Shown: positions 8,000 through 17,339 of the stretch, one piece after another
How the letters are laid out: each line of letters starts with the position of its first letter
How positions within the stretch are numbered: position 1 is the first letter of the stretch
Source: Bacillota bacterium
Lineage (GTDB): Bacteria; Bacillota; Clostridia; Tissierellales; Sedimentibacteraceae
Length of the DNA stretch: 61,805 nt
Assembly (NCBI GenBank): GCA_023453025.1
Contig: JAEXUD010000025.1
Coordinates: 1-61,805, forward strand
Direction: 5' to 3'
Made by a program: the position numbers and the translations under genes
Notes under the pieces: model-generated
What the model was told of the DNA's origin: nothing
Database searches by the model: none
What the model saw: only the letters and a program-made list of their open reading frames with translations

Positions 8000-9568
8000 T
8001 TACTCACCGTCTTTTTTTGGAATTTCTATATGCCAGGCAGTTCCACCGTCAGTTGACAAGGAAATAGAGCCGTTGGCATTTTCTATAATGGTTTTTACAA
8101 TATACAAACCATATCCTCTCTGCCCTGATTTTGTGCTGAAGCTTCGCTCGTATATTTTCCCCACAATATCATCTGGTATTCCTGGACCATTGTCTTTAAC
8201 ATCAACAATCAGTTTATCGTTGTTTCCGAGTATTTTGAAAAATATTTTTCCTGTTCCGTCAACATTGACTGCATCAATGGAATTTTCAATTAAATTTCCT
8301 ATAACAGACCCCAGATCCTCATCATTTATCAGATTGTCAACTCCGTTCAAATAGGATTGTTTGTCTATCTCCAAACTTATCCTCATTTCTTCCGCTTTAT
8401 AGTATTTTGCAAGAAGAAGCGCAGCTATGTTTACACTTTTGATTTTTCTTGTTATTATACCTGCTATATCATTTCCGCTGTTTGCTGTCTTTGAGATATA
8501 TTTTAGTGCTTCATCATATTCTTCGAGCTGTATTAAACCGGATATTGTATGGAGCTTATTCATAAATTCATGATTTTGGGCTCTTAATGACCACGCCATT
8601 TTTTTAATTCCCGTCAATTCATCCGCCATTTTTTTTACTTCTGTCAAATCTCTGAAATTTATAACCTGGCCGATTATCTTATTTTTATCATTTCTCAAAA
8701 TATTGTACCTGCACAATATGGTAACACCGGGTCTGATTTTAACTTCAAAGTCATCTGAGCCCTTCGTATCATTTAATGAGCTGTAAAGATTATTTTCTTC
8801 AAAGTATTCAATGAAATTCATGTTCATATTTTTGCCGGTCAATCCCAGAATTCTTGCCGCTTCCTTATTGTATTGTATAAGATTCCCATTTTCATTCAAG
8901 GTTATGATGCCTTCCTTTACATTTTCCAGAATAGCCTCCTTTTCCTTGAACAACAAGGCGATTTCGTTTGGCTCCAGACCCAGTATTTCTTTTTTAATGT
9001 TTGCCGCAAGCATATATGCACAGTAGATTCCCAGAAACAGCGCAATCAGAATAAACGGTGTAAACTGCTGTGTCTTCTTATACATTTCCTTGCTTATTTC
9101 ATTAATTGTGCTTCCTACACATACGGCTCCTATTTGTCTTCCTGCATGAAAGACCGGCGAGAACGCTCTTATTGAAATTCCAAGTGTACCTCTTGCTTCA
9201 GATATATACTGCTGCCCGCTTAATGCTCTGCTCTCATCTCCTCCTACAAACTTCTTTCCTATGTTTTCTTCAACAGGATGTGTAAGTCTTATACCGTTCA
9301 TATCAAACACAACTATGAAATCTACGGCTGTCTGCAGTCTTATCTTCTCTATATGCCCGTTAAGATTAACAGAAATACTATTGTTCCCTGACAATGCATC
9401 CTTCACCAGATAATCCTCTGATGCATAATTAGCTATATACATAAGCTTATCTTCCAGCTGTTTGTTAAAAATATCCTTCATTTGATAATATGAAAGTATC
9501 GCCATGCTTCCCAGAGAAAATATTAAAATTATAATAAAAAACAGTGTTATCTGTGTCCTTAGCTTCAT
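8000..9568 (-). CDS. CitA/DcuS/MaeK-type sensor histidine kinase
   Basis: This 522-residue sensor has a membrane segment at about 8-28, an extracytoplasmic PDC domain (FDMNGIRLTHPVEENIGKKF; Arg94 and His97 lie in the RxTHP motif used for carboxylate binding in CitA/DcuS), a second membrane segment at about 170-188, a PAS domain (about 205-310), a dimerisation helix with phosphoacceptor His333 in QNHEFMNKLH, and an ATPase domain (NLIENSIDAV, DNGPGIP, GYGLYIV). It probably detects an external di- or tricarboxylate and controls the cluster downstream. Confidence 0.92.
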   Translation of the reverse strand: MKLRTQITLFFIIILIFSLGSMAILSYYQMKDIFNKQLEDKLMYIANYASEDYLVKDALSGNNSISVNLNGHIEKIRLQTAVDFIVVFDMNGIRLTHPVEENIGKKFVGGDESRALSGQQYISEARGTLGISIRAFSPVFHAGRQIGAVCVGSTINEISKEMYKKTQQFTPFILIALFLGIYCAYMLAANIKKEILGLEPNEIALLFKEKEAILENVKEGIITLNENGNLIQYNKEAARILGLTGKNMNMNFIEYFEENNLYSSLNDTKGSDDFEVKIRPGVTILCRYNILRNDKNKIIGQVINFRDLTEVKKMADELTGIKKMAWSLRAQNHEFMNKLHTISGLIQLEEYDEALKYISKTANSGNDIAGIITRKIKSVNIAALLLAKYYKAEEMRISLEIDKQSYLNGVDNLINDEDLGSVIGNLIENSIDAVNVDGTGKIFFKILGNNDKLIVDVKDNGPGIPDDIVGKIYERSFSTKSGQRGYGLYIVKTIIENANGSISLSTDGGTAWHIEIPKKDGE

Positions 9569-9628
9569 AATTCCGCCCTTTTTTACTAATTCAGTATAAC
9601 AAGACAGGATTTCTCTCCCCGTCTGAGC

Positions 9629-10366
9629 TTAATACTCAACATCCTTTAAAAACAACGCTTTGGCAGGAACCATGGGACCCGCCTCAGCTCTTTTTTTAGC
9701 ATTCAGAATGCTTTCAACATCATTCTTGCTTAATTTACCTTTTCCTGCTTCAATCAATGTGCCAAGTATTATCCTGACCATGTTCCATAAAAATCCGTTT
9801 CCGTTTACTTCTATTTCTATTATATTATCTTTTTCTTCAATGTTAATGTAATTTATGGTTCGAACTGTTGACTTTGTTTTTGACTTCAATGTTGTAAAGC
9901 TTTGAAAATCATGTGTTCCAATTAAACATGAAGAACACTTCCTCATTTTATCCAGGTCAAGCTTTTCATTTATATTATGAATATATTTCCTGTCAAATAC
10001 GTTTTTTACCTCGCTGTTATTTATTCTGTACAGATATGTCTTCGACATTATATTGTATCTGGCATGAAATCTTTCGCTTGCATTTTTAACAGACAAAAGC
10101 GATATGTCATCAGGCAGGCTCTCAATTAGAAATTGCTTCATTTCTTCTATACTTTTATTTGAATCTGTATGAAAATTAGCCGTATAATTTAAAGCATGCA
10201 CTCCTGCATCTGTTCTGCCGCATCCCACAAGCTGTATATCCTCTCCAACCATACTGCTTAATATATTTTCTAATTTCCCCTGAACCGTATTTATATTTTC
10301 AGTCTGCTTCTGCCAACCCTTGTACCTGGTTCCGTCATACTGAATAATCATTTTTATGTTTCTCAT
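9629..10366 (-). CDS. truA: tRNA pseudouridine(38-40) synthase TruA
   Basis: This 245-residue enzyme isomerises uridines 38-40 in the tRNA anticodon arm. The catalytic Asp53 lies in the family motif GRTDAGVHA, and QYDGTRYKGWQ near the start and FLWNMVRIILGTL near the end are diagnostic. Length is normal. It stands alone between the CitA-like kinase and a palindromic intergenic element. A weak 8-bp stem with two G-U pairs follows its stop but has no T-run. Confidence 0.95.
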   Translation of the reverse strand: MRNIKMIIQYDGTRYKGWQKQTENINTVQGKLENILSSMVGEDIQLVGCGRTDAGVHALNYTANFHTDSNKSIEEMKQFLIESLPDDISLLSVKNASERFHARYNIMSKTYLYRINNSEVKNVFDRKYIHNINEKLDLDKMRKCSSCLIGTHDFQSFTTLKSKTKSTVRTINYINIEEKDNIIEIEVNGNGFLWNMVRIILGTLIEAGKGKLSKNDVESILNAKKRAEAGPMVPAKALFLKDVEY

Positions 10367-10460
10367 ATTATTCTCCGTAATTTAATAATAACTTATTATA
10401 TATTATTTTATTAAAATTACAAAGGGTTAATTTACAATAAAAAAGGAAAGCATATACCTT

Positions 10461-10720
10461 CAGCTGCTATTCGCGGTTACTATACTTGAAGCCTAAGAAA
10501 AATAAGAAAAATATATAGCGAACATTTGCAGGGCACGACTATAATTCTTAGTGAATGGAGGTTAAAAATCCGTTAAGCAACTTGCACTGTTTGAGCGTCA
10601 GCGAGTTTGCAAGCTGTAGGATTTTTAGCCGCAGTGAGCTTTAGAATTATTCGTGTCCGAAACTGTGAGCGAGTATTTTTTTTATTTTTCGCCTTCAATT
10701 TGTAACTGTGAAAGCAGCTG
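10461..10720. repeat. Long imperfect palindromic element, about 260 bp
   Basis: The gap between truA and pckG (10367-10740) is dominated by a near-continuous inverted repeat. The outer arms CAGCTGCT/AGCAGCTG, TTGAAGCC/GGC-TTCAA, the A-rich/T-rich arms, the pairs around TATAATTCT/AGAATTATT, TTAAAAATCC/GGATTTTTAG and CAACTTGCA/TGCAAGCTG all pair in register. The apex is near 10590. No open reading frame of note lies inside. Transcribed RNA would fold into one long hairpin. It could be a miniature mobile element or a structured RNA, and it may end pckG transcription. Confidence 0.7.
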
Positions 10721-10740
10721 TTTCCACTTTCCTGCAGTTT

Positions 10741-12534
10741 TTATGCGATTGATTCTTCTAATGAATCATTCAGGTTCAATTTTAAGGTATTTAATTCTTT
10801 CCTCAGTTCCTTTGGAAGTGTATCTCCGATTTTTTTGTAAAACTCTTCAATATTCTTTATATCATCCAGCCAGGAATCTATATCTATTGTAAGTAAATCC
10901 GTTAAAACATCATCTGCAATACCCAGCCCTTCTGTATTAATATCTTCTTTCCTGGGTATATATCCTATTTGAACAGAATCAGCTGCAACCCTGTTATCAC
11001 ATCTGTTTATTATCCATTCAAGAATCCTGAAGTTTTCTCCATATCCCGGCCAGATAAATTGTCCCTCATTATTGGTTCTGAACCAGTTTACATGGAATAT
11101 TTCGGGTGGATTGCTCATTTTCCTGCCCATTTCAAGCCAATGCCCAAAATAATCTCCCATATTATATCCGCAGAAAGGAAGCATTGCCATTGGATCCCTC
11201 CTCACAACTCCTACTTTTCCTGCTGCCGCTGCAGTTGTTTCTGATGCAAGAGTTGAGCCTACAAATACACCGTGCTGCCAGCTTCTTGACTGATAAACAA
11301 GCGGAGCAGTCTTAGCTCGTCTGCCGCCGAATACTATTGCTGATATGGGCACTCCTTCCGGTGATTCCCATTCTTTAGATATGCATGGACAGTTTTTAGC
11401 CGGTGCTGTAAATCTTGAATTTGGGTGTGCACCCCTGTCTCTTGAAATTTTTCCGTTCCATGGATTTCCCTGCCAATCCAGAGCATTTACAGGAGGTTTA
11501 TTGTTCATTTTTTCCCACCATATGGTATCATCGTCCAGATTGTAAGCAACATTTGTAAATATTGTATCTTTCTTAGCAGACATCAATGCATTATAATTTG
11601 ATTTTTCACTGGTTCCGGGAGCTACTCCAAAAAAACCTGCCTCAGGATTGATTGCCCAGAGCCTTCCATCTTCCTTAATTCTTAGCCATGCTATGTCATC
11701 CCCCACAGTCCAGACCTTGTATCCCTTTTTTTTATATATTTCAGGAGGTATAAGCATAGCCAGGTTAGTTTTCCCGCATGCCGACGGAAAAGCGGCTGCT
11801 ACATATTTTACTTCACCCTTCGGATTTTCAATTCCGAGTATAAGCATGTGCTCTGCCATCCATCCTTCCTTCCATCCCTGGTATGAAGCAATGCGAAGAG
11901 CAAAGCATTTCTTTCCCAATAATACATTTCCGCCATAGGCCGAATTGCAGGACCATATGGTGTTGTCTTCAGGAAAGTGAAATATATATCTTTGATTAAT
12001 ATCCAATGTACATTTTCCATGTAACCCTCTTACAAAATCATTTGAATTACCCAGTACATCCAATACCTTTTTTCCAACTCTTGTCATAATATTCATGCTT
12101 AAAACAACATAAATTGAATCTGTAACTTCAAATCCTATTTTTGAAAACGGAGAACCTACAGGTCCCATTGAATAAGGAATTATGTACATAGTTCTGCCGT
12201 TCATGGAATTTTTAAAGATTTCCCGGCCTAATTCATAGGCTTCCTGCGGGCTTTTCCAATTGTTTGTAGGGCCGGCGTCTCTTTTATTCGCAGTGCAAAT
12301 GAAGGTTTTATCCTCCATGCGTGCAACATCATCATTTTGTGAACGATGATAATAGCATCCGGGATATTTTTCTTTGTTTAAAGCAACCATTTCACCTGTC
12401 CTGCATCCCTCCTGGCGAAGCTGATTTAATTGTTCTTCGCTGCCATCAATCCACATAATACTTGCAGGCTTCGTTAATGACACTATTTCATCTATCCATT
12501 TTAATACATTTCCATTTGAAGTTAAACTTTGCAT
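10741..12534 (-). CDS. pckG: Phosphoenolpyruvate carboxykinase (GTP)
   Basis: The 597-residue enzyme interconverts oxaloacetate + GTP and PEP + CO2 + GDP in the cytoplasm. The kinase-1a P-loop FPSACGKTNLAML and the nearby metal and oxaloacetate segments identify the GTP-dependent family, not the ATP family more common in Firmicutes. The ATG at 12534 is preferred over a GTG three codons upstream, which overlaps the GGAG site. It can run toward PEP using oxaloacetate, or toward oxaloacetate in organisms that reduce C4 acids. It appears to be monocistronic. Confidence 0.95.
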   Translation of the reverse strand: MQSLTSNGNVLKWIDEIVSLTKPASIMWIDGSEEQLNQLRQEGCRTGEMVALNKEKYPGCYYHRSQNDDVARMEDKTFICTANKRDAGPTNNWKSPQEAYELGREIFKNSMNGRTMYIIPYSMGPVGSPFSKIGFEVTDSIYVVLSMNIMTRVGKKVLDVLGNSNDFVRGLHGKCTLDINQRYIFHFPEDNTIWSCNSAYGGNVLLGKKCFALRIASYQGWKEGWMAEHMLILGIENPKGEVKYVAAAFPSACGKTNLAMLIPPEIYKKKGYKVWTVGDDIAWLRIKEDGRLWAINPEAGFFGVAPGTSEKSNYNALMSAKKDTIFTNVAYNLDDDTIWWEKMNNKPPVNALDWQGNPWNGKISRDRGAHPNSRFTAPAKNCPCISKEWESPEGVPISAIVFGGRRAKTAPLVYQSRSWQHGVFVGSTLASETTAAAAGKVGVVRRDPMAMLPFCGYNMGDYFGHWLEMGRKMSNPPEIFHVNWFRTNNEGQFIWPGYGENFRILEWIINRCDNRVAADSVQIGYIPRKEDINTEGLGIADDVLTDLLTIDIDSWLDDIKNIEEFYKKIGDTLPKELRKELNTLKLNLNDSLEESIA

Positions 12535-12625
12535 CAGATACACTCCTATACTAACTAAAAATTATATATGTTATATTATATCGCAATTTTAAGAATATGT
12601 GTTATAATATATGTTTGCCAAAATT

Positions 12626-12654
12626 ATTATATATCGCCTTTACAATACTTTCAA
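12626..12654 (-). promoter_or_regulatory. Candidate sigma-A promoter of pckG
   Basis: On the minus strand TTGAAA and TATAAT are separated by 17 bases, giving a 5' leader of roughly 85 bases before the pckG ATG. The sequence from 12655 to 12885 holds nothing else that I can identify. Confidence 0.55.
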
Positions 12655-12885
12655 TAACCAATATTTTTTTCGTTTTATTTAAGCTTTTGGCAAATAATTC
12701 TTCATCAAGTTAGGTAATATATCTATAAACTTTATTAACCAAACTTAGTTTCATATAGTAAAAATGTTATAATAAATACTGTTTTAGTAATCGGATGACC
12801 CGAATATTATATCTTATATTTTACTTCAAATTATTTTTCATTTTAATCGAATTTCTGGTTTTTTAATGGCAGCATAAAAACAAAT

Positions 12886-12904
12886 GAGCCACAAATTGTG
12901 GCTC
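12886..12904 (-). terminator. Distal copy of duplicated terminator stem
   Basis: GAGCCACAAATTGTGGCTC is a perfect 9-bp stem around one base, followed on the minus strand by ATTTGTTTTT. It is identical to the stem at 13054-13072 next to the dehydrogenase gene, and is probably the original transcription stop for that gene. Confidence 0.65.
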
Positions 12905-12932
12905 AGATTGATGACAAAGTCATCAAGATGAC

Positions 12933-13053
12933 AGGCTGTTGAAAAAGTTCATCCTGCAAGGCACCGGAAGGCAGGCAACCGGAGCGTATTCAAACATACG
13001 TGAGGATTGACTGCCTGAACGGTAACGCAGCAGGTGGGCTTTTTCAACAGCCT
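12933..13053. repeat. 121-bp inverted-repeat element
   Basis: The ends AGGCTGTTGAAAAAG and CTTTTTCAACAGCCT are perfect 15-bp inverted repeats, with more imperfect pairing inward (CCTGC/GCAGG, GGCAGGCAA/TTGACTGCC). No coding capacity is seen. It sits directly against one copy of a duplicated 19-bp terminator stem and near the other. Structure and size fit a miniature inverted-repeat element. Its AGGCTGTTG ends resemble those of the element at 31857-31962. Confidence 0.65.
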
Positions 13054-13072
13054 GAGCCACAAATTGTGGCTC
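13054..13072 (-). terminator. Proximal copy of duplicated terminator stem
   Basis: This is the same 19-base palindrome as at 12886-12904, six bases past the dehydrogenase stop codon. It is followed on the minus strand by the inverted-repeat element, not by a T-run, so by itself it is a poor terminator. Confidence 0.5.
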
Positions 13073-13077
13073 TTAGA

Positions 13078-13986
13078 TTAATAAATTATATTTATTTGAT
13101 TTTTAATCTTACTCACTGTTATATCTAATTCACTTTTTTCATCCTCGGTAAGCTTTGTGGATATTATTTCTTTTACTCCGTGCTTGCCAAGCTTAACCAT
13201 CATCCCTAAAGAAACCTCACTGTAGCCCAGTTCTCCTTCTAAAGGAACAGAGCATTCAATTATTTTTCCGCCGTCCAATGCTATTGCTTCTAACATTTCT
13301 GTCAGCGTGACAGCTGATGTCCAGCCGCTGGTTCTTTTAGCATCCAGTCTTTGGAATTCAATAAACCAGTTAACCAGTTTATTTTTAATCCTGCTCATTA
13401 ATTCATGTCCGACTTCAATTTTTCTTCCTTCATATTTTACATAATTCATAAGCGGCAGCTGGCCTTCACCGTGCTCACCAATACAGTAGGCTTCAATCTT
13501 ATTGAAGTCAAGGCCCAATTCCTCCGAAAGCGCCCACCTTAGTCTTAAACTGTCATTTGAAGCAAAACCCAGCATTTTCATTCTGTCTCGTTTCAATTCT
13601 TTATAAAGGTAATAATTGAATACATCAATAGGATTTGTTGCTGTTATAATAACTGCATCTTTATTATACTTATTTATGCTTTCTCCTACTTCTTTTACAA
13701 CCCTTATGTTGTCTTTTATATACTCTTCCCTGGAAACAACCACTCTTTCCGGGGCTGCAGCTGTTATAAGTATTACTTCACAATCATTAATATCATCATA
13801 ATCAACAGCCGTTACCTTTGTTTCAGAAAAAGGCATAAGTGCATGCTCCATATCCATGGCATGATGGGTGGTTACATTTTTCCTTCTTCCCAAAAGCTTT
13901 ATTTCATCAAATATTCCCTTTTGTGCGGTTAAAAAGGCTGTCGTAGAGCCAAGAAGCCCGCTTCCGCCAATTATAGCTAATTTCAT
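13078..13986 (-). CDS. Malate/lactate dehydrogenase-family 2-hydroxyacid dehydrogenase, atypical specificity
   Basis: This 302-residue protein has the LDH/MDH fold. It shows an N-terminal dinucleotide loop (GGSGLLGS), TNPID (Asn118), NDSLRLR (Asp145, Arg148) and the catalytic His172 in GEHGEG. The specificity position that is Arg in malate and Gln in lactate dehydrogenases aligns with Glu80 in TAAAPERVVVSR. Arg86 of the loop is kept. The substrate is therefore probably neither malate nor lactate. Its start overlaps the stop of the NhaC-type antiporter gene (TAATG), so the two act together. It belongs to the island governed by the sigma-54 activator upstream. Confidence 0.85.
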   Translation of the reverse strand: MKLAIIGGSGLLGSTTAFLTAQKGIFDEIKLLGRRKNVTTHHAMDMEHALMPFSETKVTAVDYDDINDCEVILITAAAPERVVVSREEYIKDNIRVVKEVGESINKYNKDAVIITATNPIDVFNYYLYKELKRDRMKMLGFASNDSLRLRWALSEELGLDFNKIEAYCIGEHGEGQLPLMNYVKYEGRKIEVGHELMSRIKNKLVNWFIEFQRLDAKRTSGWTSAVTLTEMLEAIALDGGKIIECSVPLEGELGYSEVSLGMMVKLGKHGVKEIISTKLTEDEKSELDITVSKIKNQINIIY

Positions 13987-15377
13987 TATTTGTTATTGCC
14001 TCCTCTGTTTAATTTTTCAATATCCTTAGGTTTTTTATATAAGCTATACATAATTGCCATGCTTATCAACGGACAAACATAGCACAAGACTGCATATGGA
14101 GCATATTGTGCAGCTGTTATACCCATAATAGGTTTTATTAAAAATGAGTTTATGTTCCAGGGCATCAGCGGTGCAATAATTATTCCTGTATCAGAAATAG
14201 TCCTTGATAAAACTGTTGTATCCAGATCTAATTCCTTGTATTTTACTTGAAGAACCTTGGATGGAAGTATTATTCCTGCTGTTTGATCACAGGTTGCAAC
14301 TGTAAGCAGTGTGCTCATTATGCCTGTGCGCATAATCAGGGATATCTTTGTGTTAATACCCTTAACCAGCTTTTCCATCAAAGGCATTAATATATTTCCT
14401 TTTTCAAACAGCTGAACAAGTGCATAGGCGCTGATTACAATAATAATTGCTTCAATCATAGCAACCATTCCTCCACTTACCAGCAGCGTATTCAATTCAA
14501 CCGAAGGTGTGCTTCCATGATATCCGACTAATATGTATTTTAAAATTCCGGATATGGATGCCCCTTGAAAAACAATGCTTAATATGGAGCCTACTGCTAT
14601 ACCTATTGAAAATGTAAGAATTGTATTTAATCCGGATATGGATAAGCCCAGAATAATTACAGGCAAAATTAACAATAATGGAGATATATTAAATCCGGAA
14701 GCTATTGCTTCTTTATACAATACAAGATTTGAATAATCTCCCGACGTGTATCTCATCCCTAAGATATAATAAATAACCGCTGTTACAATTATTGTGGGTA
14801 TCAAGGTTACTATCATGGTTTTGGAAATTTCTTTGTAGCTTTTATTTGTTGTAGCCATTAATAAATTCATCAGTCCTGACAGCGGTGAAATTTTATCTGC
14901 AATGAATGCTCCGGAAACAAGCATTCCTACAACCAGACTTTGGGGTATTCCAAGTCCTAATCCTATGCCGCTCAAGGAAATGCCGACTGTACTTATGGTG
15001 CCTATTGCTGTTCCCATAAACAAAGAAACGGCAGCCATTATTAAAAATGCTGCAAATAAAAAATTAACTCCCTCCATATATGTGAATCCATAATACATAA
15101 TGGTAGGCACAACTCCTGAGGAAAGCCAGATAGAAGTTGTTGCACCTATGAATAATATAACAACTATCAGGTTTTTTATTTCCAAAACTGAATTTGCTAT
15201 TGTCTTAAGCAAATCTATCAATTCATACCCGCTCTTAACCAAGACTGATGAAGTAAAAACTATACTGGCTATAAAACCAATATACAATGGAATTGATAAT
15301 ATTATTGAACAAATTATAAATCCCACGCTTATAGACATTATTGTCATGGGGCTAAGCAACAGTTTTTTATTATCCAC
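13986..15377 (-). CDS. NhaC-family antiporter
   Basis: This 463-residue inner-membrane protein has about 11-12 hydrophobic segments and NhaC signatures: a GTAIGTISTVGISLSGIG segment, SGAFIADKISPLSG, and PLMPWNINSF near the C-terminus. NhaC-type proteins exchange Na+ for H+. The Bacillus member MleN couples this to malate/lactate exchange. Because it is translationally coupled to a hydroxyacid dehydrogenase, exchange of a hydroxy- or oxo-acid is a reasonable guess. A 198-base gap separates it from the activator gene. Confidence 0.85.
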   Translation of the reverse strand: MDNKKLLLSPMTIMSISVGFIICSIILSIPLYIGFIASIVFTSSVLVKSGYELIDLLKTIANSVLEIKNLIVVILFIGATTSIWLSSGVVPTIMYYGFTYMEGVNFLFAAFLIMAAVSLFMGTAIGTISTVGISLSGIGLGLGIPQSLVVGMLVSGAFIADKISPLSGLMNLLMATTNKSYKEISKTMIVTLIPTIIVTAVIYYILGMRYTSGDYSNLVLYKEAIASGFNISPLLLILPVIILGLSISGLNTILTFSIGIAVGSILSIVFQGASISGILKYILVGYHGSTPSVELNTLLVSGGMVAMIEAIIIVISAYALVQLFEKGNILMPLMEKLVKGINTKISLIMRTGIMSTLLTVATCDQTAGIILPSKVLQVKYKELDLDTTVLSRTISDTGIIIAPLMPWNINSFLIKPIMGITAAQYAPYAVLCYVCPLISMAIMYSLYKKPKDIEKLNRGGNNK

Positions 15378-15575
15378 ATTACACCTCTTTTAATTAACCA
15401 GAACCTTGAATTTGGAAGCCAGCATATTAACCTTGAAATTCTATTATTCCTTAACAATAAAAACAGCATGGAACCGGCATTTATGATAATTAAAAATCAA
15501 AAACAAACTATCAACATGCAGATTCCTGCTATGAAAAATATTTTTATTGATTAAGAAAAAATGGCACATCTATTT

Positions 15576-17279
15576 TTAATCCATTGATTTGAGTTTTCTA
15601 TACACTGTATTTCGTGAAATGCAAAGTTGCTCTGCTGTTTTTTTCTTATTTCCGTTATTTTCATTTAAAGTTTTAAGAATAAGCTCTTTAGTAACTTGTG
15701 ACAAAACCTTCTTATCACTGCTTTTAGTTTCGCCGCAATCTTCGGCAACACATAATCCTGCTTTGACCAAATTATCTTTTGTAATATAGTCACCTTCGCA
15801 ATAAAATAAAGACAAGGATATTATATTTTCCAATTCTCTTATATTACCGGGCCAGTTATAATTCAACACAAGTTTTGTTGCCTCATCATCAAAACCGCGT
15901 ATACCTTTCATAGAATCTTTTGCGCACTTTTCGATAAAATAATTGCTTAGAACAAGCACATCATCGCCTCTTTCTTTAAGAGATGGCAGTCGCAGATAGA
16001 GAACTCTCAGTCTGTAATACAAATCTTCTCTGAATTTTCCCTTCTGTATCATCTCCTCAAGATTTCTATTTGTAGCTGCAATTATTCTTATATCAATGTC
16101 TACTTTTTTATTACTCCCAATTCTGCTGAGACTACGTGTTTCGATTATGCGAAGAAGCTTTGCCTGTAAATGAATGTGAAGCTCTCCAATTTCATCAAGA
16201 AATATAGTACCGCCATTTGCCAGCTCAAACTTTCCGATTTTACCGCCTCTTTTTGCTCCCGTAAAAGCTCCTTCCTCATATCCGAAAAGCTCGCTTTCAA
16301 ACAAATCTCTGGGATAACTTGCGCAGTTTATTGCTACAAAAGGTCCGTTAATTCTTGGACTGTGATTATGGATGGATTGAGCAAGGAGTTCTTTTCCGGT
16401 TCCGCTATCACCGATTATCAAAACATTTTTTTCACTTTTGGAAAATTTTTTTGCGATTTCGATCGTATCCTTGAAGTTTTTACTCTCACCGATGAAGTAG
16501 TTAAAATCATAATTTGCGGTATGTCCCATGAGGTCTGAGGCAATTTTTATAGATTGAGTTTTTCTTTTATAAATATCCACTGCACCTAGCAGATTATTTT
16601 GACCGTCAAAAACCGGATACGCTGAATTCATGAGCTGAATAATGTTATTTTTCAATTCAATTATATATTCTACATCCAACACAGCTTTCTTGGTTTTTAC
16701 GGCTTTAACCAAAATAGAATTTGAGATAAAGGTATTTAAATCCTGATTGAGAACTTCCTCTTTTGTTGAATATACCATATCGCATGCAGCCTGGTTAATA
16801 TATGTGACGCGGCAATTCGTATCACATGCTGAAATTCCTTCATTGACAGAATCAAGGCAATTAAGTAAATGCGAAAAACTTTTGCTTATTTTGGAGTAAT
16901 GTGCGCTTAAATTCATCAAACTGATTTCCAGTTTTTCAATAATTTCTTGAAGGATATTCTTATCTTGTGAATATGAGGAAATGAACAATCTGTATAAACA
17001 ATTGTCTATACTTACATCCGAAACAATTGATTCGATATTTGTATCGCCACTTCCGGACTTTATATCTTCACGGAGTTTGGTTGAATCAGTAATGTCATTA
17101 GTTGAATGCTCAAAGATTATATCTCCATTGCTGTCTGCAAGATAGATAAATATGTCATTAAGCAGAATCACAGAAACGATATTCTCAAATAAAAGTTTAA
17201 TTAAATTATTATCGTTTGTAATTTCATTTGAAATTATTTGAGTTGCAAAGATTCCGTCCTTTTCAGCTTGAGAAAACAT
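15576..17279 (-). CDS. Sigma-54-dependent PAS/AAA+/Fis transcriptional activator
   Basis: Numbered from the start chosen here (567 residues), the domains are an N-terminal sensory region (about 1-130), a PAS domain (about 140-240; EGISACDTNCRVTYIN), an AAA+ domain with Walker A GDSGTGKE at 290-297 and the sigma-54 contact loop GAFTGA at 337-342, and a C-terminal Fis helix-turn-helix (NKKKTAEQLCISRNTVYRKL). The ATG at 17279 is chosen because AAGGAGGG lies 11 bases upstream; the open frame extends further to a TTG. It is divergent from an operon with a good sigma-54 promoter and upstream of the NhaC/dehydrogenase pair, so it probably controls one or both. Confidence 0.93.
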   Translation of the reverse strand: MFSQAEKDGIFATQIISNEITNDNNLIKLLFENIVSVILLNDIFIYLADSNGDIIFEHSTNDITDSTKLREDIKSGSGDTNIESIVSDVSIDNCLYRLFISSYSQDKNILQEIIEKLEISLMNLSAHYSKISKSFSHLLNCLDSVNEGISACDTNCRVTYINQAACDMVYSTKEEVLNQDLNTFISNSILVKAVKTKKAVLDVEYIIELKNNIIQLMNSAYPVFDGQNNLLGAVDIYKRKTQSIKIASDLMGHTANYDFNYFIGESKNFKDTIEIAKKFSKSEKNVLIIGDSGTGKELLAQSIHNHSPRINGPFVAINCASYPRDLFESELFGYEEGAFTGAKRGGKIGKFELANGGTIFLDEIGELHIHLQAKLLRIIETRSLSRIGSNKKVDIDIRIIAATNRNLEEMIQKGKFREDLYYRLRVLYLRLPSLKERGDDVLVLSNYFIEKCAKDSMKGIRGFDDEATKLVLNYNWPGNIRELENIISLSLFYCEGDYITKDNLVKAGLCVAEDCGETKSSDKKVLSQVTKELILKTLNENNGNKKKTAEQLCISRNTVYRKLKSMD

Positions 17280-17324
17280 TTCATGTACCACCCTCCTTAT
17301 TTGCAACATGTCACAAAAAGTCAC

Positions 17325-17339
17325 ATTGCAATTTGCAAT
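17325..17339. promoter_or_regulatory. Candidate activator/autoregulatory dyad
   Basis: ATTGCAA-T-TTGCAAT is a perfect inverted repeat just upstream of the activator gene, about 290 bases from the -24 element of the divergent sigma-54 promoter. A second dyad, CAAGT-N10-ACTTG, lies at 17455-17474. Either could be the enhancer site. Apart from these and the promoter, the 17280-17664 gap shows nothing I recognise. Confidence 0.3.

Noticed and set aside
9600..9625. Terminator after truA
   Set aside because: The stem is 8 bp with two G-U pairs and no T-run follows; evidence is too weak to list as a feature.
15404..15420. Possible sigma-54 promoter for the NhaC gene on the minus strand (TGGCTTCCAAATTCA)
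   Set aside because: The -24 TGGC is present but the invariant GC of the -12 element is replaced by CA, and the leader would be too short.
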